A DNA stretch of 64,000 nucleotides from Mesorhizobium alhagi CCNWXJ12-2 (GTDB taxonomy: Bacteria > Pseudomonadota > Alphaproteobacteria > Rhizobiales > Rhizobiaceae), in the NCBI RefSeq assembly GCF_000236565.1, contig NZ_AHAM01000027.1, forward strand, positions 1 through 64,000. The letters run 5' to 3'. Made by a program: the position numbers and the translations under genes. The notes under the pieces were generated by a model, which saw nothing but the letters and a program-made list of their open reading frames with translations, searched no databases and had not been told where the DNA came from. Numbering within the stretch: the stretch's first letter is position 1; each line of letters begins with the position of its first letter. Shown piece after piece: positions 33,729 through 43,341 of this stretch.

Positions 33729-34601
33729 CTAGACGCCCGGCCTGGCGCCTGGAAGATAACGGACGATGAGTTCATGCACATAGGCGTTGCGGCTTTTCGC
33801 GCTTTCGCCACCCATGACAACGACCACCATCCTGCGGCCGTCGCGATTCACCGACGTTACGATGTTGTAGCCGGAAGCGCGGATATAGCCGGTCTTGATG
33901 CCGTCGACGCCATCAACCTTGCCGATAAGGTCGTTGTGGCCGCGGATTGTCCGGCCGTTGTAGCTGAAGCTGGTGCCCGAAAAATACGCGTAGTGCGACG
34001 GAAAGCGCCGGCGCAGCGCCATGCCGAGCAACGCCATGTCGCGCGCGGTGGTGCGCTGCCGGTCGTCCGGCAGTCCCGAAGCATTGCGGAAAGTGGTGCC
34101 GCTCATGCCGAGCTGCCGTGCCTTGGCGGTCATCATCTGCGCGAATTGCTCTTCCGTACCTCCGAGGTACTCGGCCACGGCTACCGCAACGTCATTGGCC
34201 GACTTCACCGCAAGCGCGCGTATCGCCGTGTCGACGTCGACGGACTGGCCGCGCTTGAAGCCGATCTTGCTCGGCGGCCGCGCCCGCGCGTAGTCCGAAA
34301 CAGGGATGAGCGTATCGCGCGAGATGCGGCCGGTCTCGATAGCCTCGAACAGCATGTAGAGCGTCATCATCTTGCTCAGCGAGGCTGGATAGCGCGGCTG
34401 GTCGGCATTCGCCTGGAACAGGATGGCGCCGCTATTGGCGTCCACTACGATCGCCGCATATTTCGGCGAAGTCTGAGCCGTCGACGGCGGAGGCACTTCG
34501 AGCGTGCTTGTCGTCGAGCATGCGGCAAGCAGCACGATCATCAGGAACGCGGCCGCCGCCTTGTGAAATGAGCCGGCGAGAAGCTGGAATGTGGTTTGCA
34601 A
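33729..34601 (-). CDS. D-alanyl-D-alanine carboxypeptidase (S11 family), lipoprotein
   Basis: 290 residues. A lipoprotein signal (FLMIVLLAAC, Cys about residue 28) is followed by the S11 penicillin-binding domain with SLSK (catalytic Ser), SAN and KTG motifs in the right order. It removes terminal D-Ala from peptidoglycan pentapeptides, acting in the periplasm. There is no C-terminal PBP5-type domain, so it is a short-form enzyme common in Rhizobiales. Confidence 0.92.
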   Translation of the reverse strand: MQTTFQLLAGSFHKAAAAFLMIVLLAACSTTSTLEVPPPSTAQTSPKYAAIVVDANSGAILFQANADQPRYPASLSKMMTLYMLFEAIETGRISRDTLIPVSDYARARPPSKIGFKRGQSVDVDTAIRALAVKSANDVAVAVAEYLGGTEEQFAQMMTAKARQLGMSGTTFRNASGLPDDRQRTTARDMALLGMALRRRFPSHYAYFSGTSFSYNGRTIRGHNDLIGKVDGVDGIKTGYIRASGYNIVTSVNRDGRRMVVVVMGGESAKSRNAYVHELIVRYLPGARPGV

Positions 34602-34808
34602 GGTGACGACCCGTTCGGACGATGGCGACCCGCCGCCGCGATCCCCCCGCGACGCAGTGGAAAGAACCTAAACCAAGATGTCGCCGTCTGGAAGCGTCCG
34701 TTTGAGTGCACATACCGATGGTCGGCGGCCCAGACCGGCCGTATTCTTCCCAGCGCTGAAATTCGCGGCTAAGGTCGCGGCTCGTGATCTTGACCGGGGG
34801 GTATCGCG

Positions 34809-36560
34809 ATGTCGGGCAGCGTCGAAATTGGCGGAGCGGGTCCTTCGCTGCTGCGGGCATCGTTGAGCCGCACCGGCAAATGGGCGGGCGGTCTCGGCGT
34901 GGTCGGCGGTTTCGTCGCCGACATCCTCAGCCCGCTTGCTCCATTCGCCGCCTATATCGCACTTGCCGCCGCGGTGACGGCGGTGATCCTCGCTGTCGCT
35001 ATCGCCTTCCGGCTGGTCCTTGCCGCCACGGCGCTGCCAGCCCTGGTGTTCGCGTCGACGACGGCTGCCCTGGCCGGCGGCCTGTTTGCCCTGCAACAGG
35101 CAAGCGACGCCGAGGACGGGGTGCTCGCGGGCCTCGTCCCGGCGATCGCCGGGCTGCAGCAGTCGATGGGCATCGTCGCGGCAAGCGTGGAAAGGATCGA
35201 GAAGACGGTGACCGAAACGGCAAAGACGGTCGATACGGTCAAGCAGGCGACGCAAGAGGTCCAGCAAACCGCTGAAAAGGTCGAACAGAAGACCGAGGAG
35301 ATCGCCGCGAACCAGGCAAAGCAGCAGGAACAGGCCGCGAAATTGCAGGCGACCACCGAACAGATCGCCGTGTCGATCGATACGATAGCCGATGGTTTCA
35401 AGGCGCTGGCGGCGCAGGGCGGGGTTATCGCCGATCCCAAGCGCCCGGACGAGTTCTACCACAATGCAAGGGTGCACGAGCTTTCCGGCGACATGCTCAA
35501 TGCGAGGCGGTCTTATCTGGCCTTTGCCGGGTTCAGCGTGGATGCCGTCGATCCCTACATCCGCTTCGCGACGCTGCTCAGGATCCAGGACGGCAAGGCC
35601 GGCGCACGCGAGGTGCTGGGCGCGCTCGCCGACAAGAACAAGACACTGGCGCTGAAGCTCGTCCACGCGATGCAGTTCGAGGACGCGCAGCGCATCGAAC
35701 GGCTCAACGCCTTCATCGCGGCAAACCCGGAATATCCGCCGGCCTATTTCGTCGTGTCGGAGGAGTTTTCCGAGGACCGGCTTGGCGTGCAGACGCTGGC
35801 CGACAAGCGCAACGAGGCGACCGCGCTGGCCAAATTCGCGGCCTATGAAAAGGATGGCGGCCTGGTTTCCCATTTCATCGACCACACGCTTCTGGCCGAC
35901 TGGCTGGAGCGCTCGCGCAGCCGGCTCGCCGCGCTCGGCGATGTTCTCGATCCGGCGCGTTTCATGCCCAGGCTCACCCCGATGCGGTCCAACCAGGAAT
36001 GGATGATGACGATTTCGCTGCCGGAGCCGGCCACGGCGATCTCCTGGCGGCTGGGTGTCGAGGGCGCATTCACCGAAACCGGATTTCTGGCGCTGAACGA
36101 TCAAGTCACGAGGAAGCCCATGCCCAATCCGAGCTTTGTGGTGCCGGACCGGACATCCGCCGACGTGATCGCCATAAAGTATCTCGACCTGCGGGGCCGC
36201 GAGACCGGGCCGTTCGAGATCCGCTTCGATCCGCAAGCGGCGCTGGCGGAAGGCAATAAGCAGATCCTCGACCAGTTCTGGACGTCATGGATCGCCTTCG
36301 ATTCCGGCAGCAATACGGGCTACGTTTATTTCACCCATATGCTCTCCTATCGCTGCGCCATCAAGGAGGTTCGCTACAGCTTCAACGGCGCGGCGCTCGA
36401 CAAGATCATCGACCTGCCGCCTTGCGACGAGAAGGATCCGTATGCGATCCCGTACGACTACAAGCCCTATTTCAAAATCGGCAAGGACATAGCTTCAATG
36501 TCGGTCCAGGTAACCTATTCGGACGGAACACAGTCGCCGGTGCGGGAGTTCCAGCGCTGA
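34809..36560 (+). CDS. Large hypothetical protein with membrane helices and coiled coil
   Basis: 583 residues. Order: two hydrophobic segments (about 45-68 and 70-95), a long Thr/Glu/Lys/Gln-rich coiled coil (about 110-200; repeats such as VEKIEKTVTETAKTV-like stretches), a helical TPR-like region (about 215-330) and a C-terminal beta-rich domain (about 370-583) with aromatic-rich strands. No family recognised. It is likely membrane-anchored with a large soluble part. The kinase gene follows by 41 bases. Confidence 0.75.
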   Translation: MSGSVEIGGAGPSLLRASLSRTGKWAGGLGVVGGFVADILSPLAPFAAYIALAAAVTAVILAVAIAFRLVLAATALPALVFASTTAALAGGLFALQQASDAEDGVLAGLVPAIAGLQQSMGIVAASVERIEKTVTETAKTVDTVKQATQEVQQTAEKVEQKTEEIAANQAKQQEQAAKLQATTEQIAVSIDTIADGFKALAAQGGVIADPKRPDEFYHNARVHELSGDMLNARRSYLAFAGFSVDAVDPYIRFATLLRIQDGKAGAREVLGALADKNKTLALKLVHAMQFEDAQRIERLNAFIAANPEYPPAYFVVSEEFSEDRLGVQTLADKRNEATALAKFAAYEKDGGLVSHFIDHTLLADWLERSRSRLAALGDVLDPARFMPRLTPMRSNQEWMMTISLPEPATAISWRLGVEGAFTETGFLALNDQVTRKPMPNPSFVVPDRTSADVIAIKYLDLRGRETGPFEIRFDPQAALAEGNKQILDQFWTSWIAFDSGSNTGYVYFTHMLSYRCAIKEVRYSFNGAALDKIIDLPPCDEKDPYAIPYDYKPYFKIGKDIASMSVQVTYSDGTQSPVREFQR

Positions 36561-36601
36561 GCGCCGGCAGCGCCGCCGAACCGGCGCGGCAGAAAGATCC
36601 A

Positions 36602-37210
36602 ATGTCGGAAATCGTCCACATCGCCGCCACCATCTTCAAGCGCGCCGGCGGACAGCGCCGCTTCATAGTCGCCATTGCGGGACCGCCTGGCGCGGGCAAG
36701 TCGACGCTGTCGGCGCAACTGCACGATCTGCTGCCCGAAGGCTCGGCCGCCGTCGTTCCGATGGACGGCTTTCATTTCGACGACACGGTGCTGGAAAAGC
36801 GCGGCCTGCGCGGGCGCAAGGGAGCGCCGGAGACATTCGACTATTCCGGCTTCGAGGCTTTGCTGAAGCGCATCCGCGCGGTGGAGCCGGACATAGCAAT
36901 ACCGGTATTCGATCGCACGATGGAGCTATCGCGCGCGGCGGCGGCGATCATTCCCGCGGAGGTGAAGTTTATCCTCGTGGAAGGCAATTACCTGACGCTC
37001 GACGAAGCGCCGTGGTCGGGTCTGGCGCCGCTTTTCGACTTCAGCCTGTTCGTCGACGTGCCGCGCCCGGAACTCGAACGCCGCCTGATGCAACGCTGGC
37101 ACGAGCATGGCAAATCGGACGACGAGGCCCGCGCCTGGATCGCCTCGAACGACATGCCGAACATCGACAGGGTGCTGGCCCGGCGAAGGCAGGCCGACCT
37201 GGTGATTTGA
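36602..37210 (+). CDS. P-loop nucleoside/sugar kinase, uridine-kinase-like (FrcK-like)
   Basis: 202 residues. Walker A is AGPPGAGKSTLSAQL (about residue 26); VPMDGFHFDD is typical of the PanK/uridine-kinase-like group, as is LVEGNYLTLDEAPW. Related rhizobial proteins sit with fructose ABC transporters as FrcK, but no transporter is here, so the substrate is unassigned. Confidence 0.85.
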   Translation: MSEIVHIAATIFKRAGGQRRFIVAIAGPPGAGKSTLSAQLHDLLPEGSAAVVPMDGFHFDDTVLEKRGLRGRKGAPETFDYSGFEALLKRIRAVEPDIAIPVFDRTMELSRAAAAIIPAEVKFILVEGNYLTLDEAPWSGLAPLFDFSLFVDVPRPELERRLMQRWHEHGKSDDEARAWIASNDMPNIDRVLARRRQADLVI

Positions 37211-37291
37211 AGGCGCGGGCGCGCAGCGGAACCGATCGAACAGCCATACATTGTTGGCATGCGGCAGTTGCGCCGCATGAGGAGCAAGACC

Positions 37292-37744
37292 ATGGCTGAA
37301 AAGAAAGCATCCTCGAAAGCAGGCACCGCGAAGAAGCCGACGGCAAAACCGCGCAAAGCGCTGGAATCAAAAACGGGCGCCGGTGAGGCCGTAGCGGAAC
37401 GCTCGAAGGACGCAAAGAAGACCAAGCCCGCAAGCAAGGCATCTTCGACCGCGTCCGCCGCCAGGAAATCGTCCGCGCCGGCCAAGGCGTCGAGCAGCAG
37501 CTCGCGCCCCGCAGCCAAATCATCCAAGACCGCCGGAGCAAAGAGTAAAGCCGCAACAAGCGGTTCGAAGGCCGCTACGAGCAGCGGCGCCAAGGCCTCG
37601 AAATCCGCAAAGACTTCGAGCGGCGAAACCTCGATCGCGAAAAAGGTCGTCCGCCGGGTGAAGTCCACTGCGGAGGGAGCAGTGGCGCTTGCAGCGTCGG
37701 TGCTCGGCAAGGACGAGAAGAAGACCAAGACGAAGCGCGGTTGA
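37292..37744 (+). CDS. Lysine/alanine/serine-rich histone H1-like protein
   Basis: 150 residues from ATG 37292 behind GGAG. Residues 1-115 are almost entirely Lys, Ala, Ser, Thr and Gly in repeated AKASSKAxK-type blocks, much like the C-terminal tail of eukaryotic H1 or bacterial H1-like proteins. A short folded-looking segment follows (SIAKKVVRRVKSTAEGAVALA) and then KDEKKTKTKRG. Non-specific DNA or RNA binding is likely; low complexity makes homology unreliable. Confidence 0.7.
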   Translation: MAEKKASSKAGTAKKPTAKPRKALESKTGAGEAVAERSKDAKKTKPASKASSTASAARKSSAPAKASSSSSRPAAKSSKTAGAKSKAATSGSKAATSSGAKASKSAKTSSGETSIAKKVVRRVKSTAEGAVALAASVLGKDEKKTKTKRG

Positions 37745-37759
37745 GTTCGCCTCCGGCCG

Positions 37760-38464
37760 CTAATCCCGGGGCGGGATATTGAGCCCCCTCAGCGTCGCCG
37801 GCCGCGCCAGGCCGCGCTCCAGCCAAGCCAGCACATTCGGGAAGTCCTTGATGCCGACAAGCTCGCCGGCGTCGTAAAACCCGATCAAATTGCGAACCCA
37901 GCCGATATGGGCAATGTCGGCGATGGTGTATTCCTCGTCCATCAGCCATTCCCTGCCGGTCAGCCGCGTCTCCAGCACGCCAAGCAATCGCTTCGATTCG
38001 TCGACGTAGCGGTTGAGCGGCCGCTTGTCGGCGATCTCCTTGCCTGCGAATTTGTAGAAAAACCCGACCTGACCGAACATCGGGCCGATCGCGGCCATCT
38101 GGAAGAACACCCACTGGATGGTTTCATATCTGAGGATCGGATCGGAAGGCAGCAGCTTGCCGGTCTTCTCGGCGAGGTAAAGCAGGATCGCGCCGGACTC
38201 GAACAAGGCCAGCGGCTTCCCGCCGGGTCCATTCGGGTCGATAATGGCCGGGATCTTGCCGTTAGGGTTGAGCGACAGGAATTCCGGCGTCCAGCTCTCG
38301 TTCTTCGAGATGTTGACGGCGTGAGCCTCATAGGGAAGGCCCAACTCCTCCAGCGCGATCGAAACCTTCACACCATTGGGCGTCGGAAAAGAATAAAGCT
38401 GCAGCCTGTCAGGGTGTTTCGCCGGCCAGCGGGCAGCGATCGGAAACGCGGAAAGATCGGTCAT
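37760..38464 (-). CDS. Glutathione S-transferase (YfcG/YghU-like)
   Basis: 234 residues. The thioredoxin-like N-domain starts at about residue 20 (LQLYSFPTPNGVKVSIALEELG), with the glutathione-binding NPNGKIPAI and FESGAILLYLAEKTGKLLP, then an all-helical domain (WLMDEEYTIADIAHIGWV). The TPNG motif and glutathione site suggest disulfide-bond oxidoreductase activity of the Nu/YfcG type rather than classical conjugation. Single gene, convergent with the histone-like gene. Confidence 0.88.
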   Translation of the reverse strand: MTDLSAFPIAARWPAKHPDRLQLYSFPTPNGVKVSIALEELGLPYEAHAVNISKNESWTPEFLSLNPNGKIPAIIDPNGPGGKPLALFESGAILLYLAEKTGKLLPSDPILRYETIQWVFFQMAAIGPMFGQVGFFYKFAGKEIADKRPLNRYVDESKRLLGVLETRLTGREWLMDEEYTIADIAHIGWVRNLIGFYDAGELVGIKDFPNVLAWLERGLARPATLRGLNIPPRD

Positions 38465-38593
38465 TGCGGGATTCCTCGGGCAGGTTTTGGCTTGAGATGA
38501 TCAAGGGGGTCCGCTGCAGTTAGGCACGGAGAACACTCGCGGCAAGGGTAGAAAGCCGCCGTAGCTGAGCAACGGCTTGCTAGAGCAAGCTCC

Positions 38594-39805
38594 TCACACC
38601 GCCCTGAACGCCACTACCGCATTGGTGCCGCCGAATGCGAAACCGTTGCTGATCGCCGCGCGCACTGGCCGCACCTTGGCGACATTCGGCGTCACGTCGA
38701 GGTCGCAATCGGCGTCGCGTTCGCGGAAATTGGCGGTGGGCGGAACGATGCCGTCGCGGATTGCCATAACGCAGGCGATCATCTCCAGCGCGCCGGATGC
38801 GCCCATGCAATGGGCGTGCATCGACTTGGTCGAGGACACCGAAAGGCGGTCGGCATGCGAGCCGAAGACGCGCCTTATGGCCGCCGTCTCGATCTGGTCA
38901 TTGGCCTTGGTGCCGGTTCCATGGGCATTGATGTAGTCGATCTCCTCCGGAGCCAGGCCGGCATCGGCAAGGCAGGCGCGCATTGCAAAGACGGGTCCTT
39001 CCACCGTCGGCGCGACGATGTCGGTGGCGTCTCCCGACATGCCGACGCCCGAAAGCTCGGCCAGGATGGGCGCGCCCCTCGCGACCGCGTGCTCGTAGGT
39101 TTCGAGGACGGCCATGCCGGCGCCCTCGCCGATCACAAGACCATCGCGGTCGGCCGAAAACGGCCGGCAAGTCTCGCGCGCCAGAGCCCGTAGCGCCTCC
39201 CAGCCTTTCAGCACGCCATAGACCAGCGGCGCGTCCGTACCACCGGCGATCATGACATCGGCCCGACCGAGGCGAAGCTGGTCGACCGCGGATGCGAATG
39301 CGTGGTTGGAGGAGGCGCAAGCCGAAGTGACGCCGAAAACCGGGCCGCGCAGGCCGTACACCATGCTGACCTGTCCGGCCGGCGCTCCGGGCATTATCTT
39401 GGGCACGGTGAATATCTCCGCCCGCGACCTGCCCTCAAGCAACACGGCGCGGTAGTTCACCTCGGCCGTGCCGGCGCCGTATATGCCGGTGCCGACGATA
39501 GCGCCGATGCGCGAACCATCGGCTTCGGCGACATCGAGCCGCGCATTCCCGATCGCCTCGCCTGCCGCCAGCGCCGCAAGCAGGCTGAACCGGTCCATTG
39601 TAACGGTCCGTTTGCGATCGAGCACGTTTTCGGGAAGGCTCTTGATCTCGGCGCCGATGCGCACTTTCAGCTCGTAGAGCGGAGCGTTGGTGATCTCGCC
39701 TATGCCCGACCGGCCGGCCCGCATGGAGGCCCAGATCTCCGGCGCGCTGACGCCGAGCGAACACAGCCCGCCAATGCCGGTGATGACAATGCGCTTTCGC
39801 GTCAT
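38594..39805 (-). CDS. Beta-ketoacyl-ACP synthase, NodE-like
   Basis: 403 residues. Catalytic Cys in [11 protein letters not shown], His in [11 protein letters not shown] and [13 protein letters not shown] mark a condensing enzyme. Length, [17 protein letters not shown] and [23 protein letters not shown] look closer to rhizobial NodE than to housekeeping FabF. Its start is one base after the stop of a NodF-like ACP gene, so the two form a unit that would elongate an acyl chain on a dedicated carrier. No nod box or other nod genes are near, so a non-symbiotic role is likely. Confidence 0.85.
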   Translation of the reverse strand: MTRKRIVITGIGGLCSLGVSAPEIWASMRAGRSGIGEITNAPLYELKVRIGAEIKSLPENVLDRKRTVTMDRFSLLAALAAGEAIGNARLDVAEADGSRIGAIVGTGIYGAGTAEVNYRAVLLEGRSRAEIFTVPKIMPGAPAGQVSMVYGLRGPVFGVTSACASSNHAFASAVDQLRLGRADVMIAGGTDAPLVYGVLKGWEALRALARETCRPFSADRDGLVIGEGAGMAVLETYEHAVARGAPILAELSGVGMSGDATDIVAPTVEGPVFAMRACLADAGLAPEEIDYINAHGTGTKANDQIETAAIRRVFGSHADRLSVSSTKSMHAHCMGASGALEMIACVMAIRDGIVPPTANFRERDADCDLDVTPNVAKVRPVRAAISNGFAFGGTNAVVAFRAV

Positions 39806-39806
39806 G

Positions 39807-40061
39807 TCAGGCTTGTTTTGCGATCAGGCCGCGCACGGCCTCGACCATGTCGCCGACATTCTTCAGCGTGCTCCATGCCTCGACGGTGTTCATCTCGATT
39901 TCGATCCCGTAGGCCTCCTCGAGATCGAAGATGATCTCCGTCAGTTCGAGCGAATGGATGCCGAGTTCGGTCAACTCGGTCTTGAGCGTGATTTCTCCGC
40001 CATCCGGCTCGGCGTGAGCCTTGATCTTGTCGATGATGTCCTGAGCGAGCTGGTCAGCCAT
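39807..40061 (-). CDS. Acyl carrier protein, NodF-like
   Basis: 84 residues. The ACP fold centres on [48 protein letters not shown], strikingly like NodF, particularly IEMNTxEAWSxLxN and VEAVRGL. The phosphopantetheine Ser follows His (HSL) instead of the usual Asp (DSL), which may affect recognition by the transferase. It is immediately upstream of its presumed partner condensing enzyme. A specialised carrier for an unusual fatty acid is inferred. Confidence 0.85.
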   Translation of the reverse strand: MADQLAQDIIDKIKAHAEPDGGEITLKTELTELGIHSLELTEIIFDLEEAYGIEIEMNTVEAWSTLKNVGDMVEAVRGLIAKQA

Positions 40062-40257
40062 TGCGCCTTTCCAAGATTTCTGCGTTTCCCCTATCGGCGC
40101 CGGATCGTTCTTTTATCCTAGCAGTCCGGCTTCCGGCATTTTGACGCCGCTGCGGCGAAAAGATGGCAAGTAACCTGCTACTCTATAGAAACCGAACGCC
40201 AGCGAAGCAACAAGCGATATCTCGACAACGCCGCGCGATCATACCAAGCTGCGATCC

Positions 40258-41109
40258 ATGACGTTGACTATCCCCGCCGAAACCAGACGCCTGAGCGACA
40301 TTTCTCCACAGCGGGTGGCTGCGGAGGCCCGGCTTTCCGTGAGCCGGCTTAACGGCAAAACCCGACTGTCGCGACTCTACCAGGAAGGCGCCGCCAAGGT
40401 CCGCATGCCGTTCACGCAGGGCGATCATCTGGAGGCAATCCTCATCAACACGGCCGGCGGATTGACCGGCGGCGACCGCATCGCCTGGGAGGTCGATGTC
40501 GGCGCGGACGCGTCGTGCGCAGTCACCACTCAGGCGTCCGAAAAGGTCTACCGCGCCCTTTCCGGTAGGGCCGAGCTTTCGGCGAAGATTTCCGTCGCTG
40601 CCGGCGGGCGCATCGCCTGGCTGCCGCAGGAAACGATCCTGTTCGACCGCTCAGCGTTCTCGCGCCAGCTCTACGTGAATCTGGCGGAAGGTGCAGAAGC
40701 GCTTGTCGTCGAGGCGACGGTTTTCGGCCGGCTCGCCATGGGCGAACGCGTCATGCAGGGTGATTTCCGCGACCGCTGGCGCATCACCAGAGATGGGCGG
40801 CTAGTCCATGCCGAGAATTTTGCGATCGGCCCGCAGGTCGAGGCAGTCTTGCAGCGAGGCTCTGTCGGCAATGGCGCCGCGGCCTTCGCGACCGTGCTCC
40901 TCGTGTCGCCCGACGCGTCGGGCCTGCTCGAAGCCGTGCGCGGCTTGGTTGGCGAGAAGGGAGGCGCCAGCGCCTGGACGGTCGGAAAATCTGGCAAGCT
41001 TCTTGCGAGGCTTTACGATCGGGACGGCTACTCGCTCCGCAAGCGGCTGATGCCGCTTGTGGAACTGCTCAACGGGCGGGCAGGGTTGCCCAAAACTTGG
41101 TCACTTTAG
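40258..41109 (+). CDS. ureD: Urease accessory protein UreD
   Basis: 283 residues, first gene of the urease cluster. The UreD family core is recognised ([33 protein letters not shown]). UreD binds apo-urease with UreF and UreG during nickel insertion and lysine carbamylation. ureA follows after 13 bases. No canonical NtrC or sigma-54 site was recognised in the upstream gap of about 200 bases. Confidence 0.95.
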   Translation: MTLTIPAETRRLSDISPQRVAAEARLSVSRLNGKTRLSRLYQEGAAKVRMPFTQGDHLEAILINTAGGLTGGDRIAWEVDVGADASCAVTTQASEKVYRALSGRAELSAKISVAAGGRIAWLPQETILFDRSAFSRQLYVNLAEGAEALVVEATVFGRLAMGERVMQGDFRDRWRITRDGRLVHAENFAIGPQVEAVLQRGSVGNGAAAFATVLLVSPDASGLLEAVRGLVGEKGGASAWTVGKSGKLLARLYDRDGYSLRKRLMPLVELLNGRAGLPKTWSL

Positions 41110-41122
41110 GAATTGGTCACGC

Positions 41123-41425
41123 ATGAATCTGACGCCCCGTGAAAAGGACAAGCTGCTCGTCGCCATGGCCGCAATCGTGGCGCGCAAGCGGCTCGAGCGC
41201 GGCGTCAAGCTCAACCATCCGGAAGCGATCGCGCTCATTACCGATTTCGTGGTCGAGGGCGCGCGCGACGGACGCAGCGTCGCCGAACTCATGGAAGCCG
41301 GCGCGCATGTCGTCACGCGGGCGGATGTGATGGAAGGCATCGCCGAGATGATCCATGACGTGCAGGTCGAGGCAACGTTCCCGGACGGAACCAAGCTGGT
41401 CACCGTGCACGAACCGATCAGATGA
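41123..41425 (+). CDS. ureA: Urease gamma subunit
   Basis: 100 residues, the full length of UreA. The family opening [17 protein letters not shown] and the C-terminal [18 protein letters not shown] are present. It is a structural subunit of cytosolic nickel urease, which hydrolyses urea to ammonia and carbamate. Here it is separated from ureB by two extra genes. Confidence 0.97.
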   Translation: MNLTPREKDKLLVAMAAIVARKRLERGVKLNHPEAIALITDFVVEGARDGRSVAELMEAGAHVVTRADVMEGIAEMIHDVQVEATFPDGTKLVTVHEPIR

Positions 41426-41435
41426 GGAACTGACC

Positions 41436-41693
41436 GTGCTTGAACTTCGCCCAAACTGCGAATGCTGCGACAAGGATCTCGCGCCCGATGCGCCGGACGC
41501 GATGATCTGCACTTTCGAATGCACCTTCTGCGCCGCCTGTGTGGAAACCGTGCTTGGCGGCGTCTGCCCCAATTGCGGCGGCGACTTTTCGCGCCGGCCG
41601 GTACGTCCGGCAGCAATGTTAAGAAAATATCCGGCCTCGACCAGGCGCGTGCTGAAGGCCGAAGGCTGCGGCCCGGCCCGCAAGGTGGCGTAA
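41436..41693 (+). CDS. DUF1272 cysteine-rich protein
   Basis: 85 residues from a GTG at 41436 with GAGGA about 6 bases upstream, 10 bases after ureA. Metal-binding cysteines are CECC near the N-terminus, CTFECTFCAAC and CPNCGGDF, giving a compact zinc-ribbon-like fold of the DUF1272 family. Function unknown. Its place inside the urease operon may be incidental or tied to metal handling. Confidence 0.85.
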   Translation: MLELRPNCECCDKDLAPDAPDAMICTFECTFCAACVETVLGGVCPNCGGDFSRRPVRPAAMLRKYPASTRRVLKAEGCGPARKVA

Positions 41694-41722
41694 GCCTCGA
41701 TCAATACAGGGAGACGGTGGAC

Positions 41723-42304
41723 ATGATGATGAAACGGATCGCGATCGTGCTGGCAGTGCTGGGAGCTGGCGTCGCACCAGCCTTTGCCCATCTCGATCCG
41801 GCCGGCCACGGCTCCCTGATGGCCGGCCTGTCGCACCCGCTGTTCGGCTCCGACCACGTGCTTGCAATGGTCGCAGTCGGACTATGGGCGGCGCTGCTCG
41901 GCGGCCGGGCGCTATGGCTGGCGCCGCTGGCCTTCGTCGGCGCCATGGCCATCGGCTTCGCCGTCGCGCTCATGGGTGCACCGCTGCCTTTCGTGGAGCC
42001 GGTCATCCTCACTTCGGTAGTGGTCATCGGCCTGCTCGCCGCAACGGCGCTGAGCATGCCTGCGGGAATTGCGATGGCTGTGATCGGCTTCTTCGCCCTT
42101 TTCCACGGCCACGCGCATGGAGGCGAACTGGGCTCGGCCGGCGCAGTTGCCTTCGGCGTTGGCTTTGCGCTGTCGACGGCGCTGCTGCACATGACGGGCA
42201 TCGGCCTTGCGCGCCTGTTCGGTGGGAGCGCCGGGCACTTGGCCGCGCGCGTCGTGGGTGGCGCGACCGCTCTCGGCGGTCTGTGGCTCGCCATGGCGGG
42301 TTGA
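41723..42304 (+). CDS. ureJ: HupE/UreJ-family nickel permease-like protein
   Basis: 193 residues: signal-like N-terminus then His-rich start of the first helix ([33 protein letters not shown]) and about six membrane helices, with [13 protein letters not shown] near residue 125. These His motifs match HupE/UreJ metal permeases, thought to bring Ni2+ in for urease or hydrogenase. It sits between ureA and ureB; ureB starts four bases after its stop. Confidence 0.9.
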   Translation: MMMKRIAIVLAVLGAGVAPAFAHLDPAGHGSLMAGLSHPLFGSDHVLAMVAVGLWAALLGGRALWLAPLAFVGAMAIGFAVALMGAPLPFVEPVILTSVVVIGLLAATALSMPAGIAMAVIGFFALFHGHAHGGELGSAGAVAFGVGFALSTALLHMTGIGLARLFGGSAGHLAARVVGGATALGGLWLAMAG

Positions 42305-42308
42305 ACGC

Positions 42309-42614
42309 ATGATCCCTGGCGAAATCATCACCGGCGAAGGCACGGTCGAACTCAACAGCGGGCTGCCGGCGGTCACGTTGAAAGTCGCAAATACGGGCGA
42401 TCGCCCGATCCAGGTCGGCAGCCACTACCATTTCTTCGAGACCAACGAGTCGCTCAGTTTCGAGCGGGAGCAGGCGCGCGGAATGCGGCTCGACATAGCT
42501 GCCGGAACCGCGGTGCGCTTCGAGCCGGGCCAGGAGCGAGACGTGACACTGGTGCCGCTCGGCGGCAAACGCGAGGTCTGCGGTTTCCAGCAGAAGATCA
42601 TGGGAAAGCTGTAG
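42309..42614 (+). CDS. ureB: Urease beta subunit
   Basis: 101 residues, complete. [18 protein letters not shown] opening, then [11 protein letters not shown] and the C-terminal [16 protein letters not shown] typical of UreB. Structural part of the urease trimer of heterotrimers. Its transcript would have to cross about 1.3 kb of opposite-strand genes before reaching ureC, or ureC needs its own promoter. Confidence 0.97.
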   Translation: MIPGEIITGEGTVELNSGLPAVTLKVANTGDRPIQVGSHYHFFETNESLSFEREQARGMRLDIAAGTAVRFEPGQERDVTLVPLGGKREVCGFQQKIMGKL

Positions 42615-42663
42615 GGTGGCTGTCCTCGCCTGCCATTACGAAGGGAGCCGGCAAACGCGGCGT

Positions 42664-43170
42664 TTACCCTGCCGGCTTGGCGGCGGCGTAGATGACGACG
42701 CCGTTCTTGTCGTCGAATTCGACGGCAAGCACGTCGCGAAGCAGGATCTGACGCGAATCGATGGCGTGATAGAGCATGGCGTTGCCCTCGAGCTCCTGCC
42801 GGAGCTCCGCAATTTCTTCCTCATGCTCCTTGATCTTGGCTTCGATTTCCGGTGGCGGGCCGCCCTCGGTGGCCGCGGCATCGGAAAGGAACACGATATC
42901 GACCTTATCGAGCTTGGAGGTCTTACGGACGGTGGCGATGCTCTCGCCGGTCTTCTCTATCGCGGCGATGACCTTGTCGGAATCGGCGGTCGCCTGCGAT
43001 TCTTCCTCCTGGACCTCCGTGCCGATGATGGTGTCGATCGCTTCGGGGCTTTCCAATCCTTGCGCCATCAGAGCCGTCTGCGGCAAGGACGCAGCCAGGA
43101 AGGCTGCCGCCGCAAAAGCATGCAGCCACTTGCTGTCGGGCATCGAGATCGTCGTCATCATCTGTTCCAT
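42664..43170 (-). CDS. Hypothetical exported protein inside the urease cluster
   Basis: 168 residues from ATG 43170; a longer frame exists without support. A hydrophobic segment ([21 protein letters not shown]) acts as a signal, then the mature protein has an acidic/Ser-rich part, [20 protein letters not shown], a short coiled coil ([17 protein letters not shown]) and a final beta segment ([20 protein letters not shown]). Not recognised. It is transcribed against ureB and ureC. Confidence 0.65.
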   Translation of the reverse strand: MEQMMTTISMPDSKWLHAFAAAAFLAASLPQTALMAQGLESPEAIDTIIGTEVQEEESQATADSDKVIAAIEKTGESIATVRKTSKLDKVDIVFLSDAAATEGGPPPEIEAKIKEHEEEIAELRQELEGNAMLYHAIDSRQILLRDVLAVEFDDKNGVVIYAAAKPAG

Positions 43171-43341
43171 GCAGCCGGTGTAACGCCTGCTTGCCGGCAG
43201 GTCAAAGGGACACAACGGCGCTCGCTTGACCGAAGTTCCCGCGACGCGGCTGTTTATCGGACGCACCTTGCCGACGCCAAGCTCTCGTTAGAAGCCGCCG
43301 CCGGCAAGATGATCCACAAATCCACCCGATATCCGTGGTCG

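Noticed and set aside
34668-36236. 522-codon leftward frame
   Set aside because: Antisense to the coiled-coil protein; composition is typical of a shadow frame in GC-rich DNA.
37228-37255. GGAAC...TGTT before the histone-like gene as an EcfG promoter
   Set aside because: Spacer of 19 bases is outside the usual 16-17.
40062-40257. Possible nod box upstream of the NodF-like gene
   Set aside because: No ATC-N9-GAT pattern of the NodD-binding box was found in this interval.
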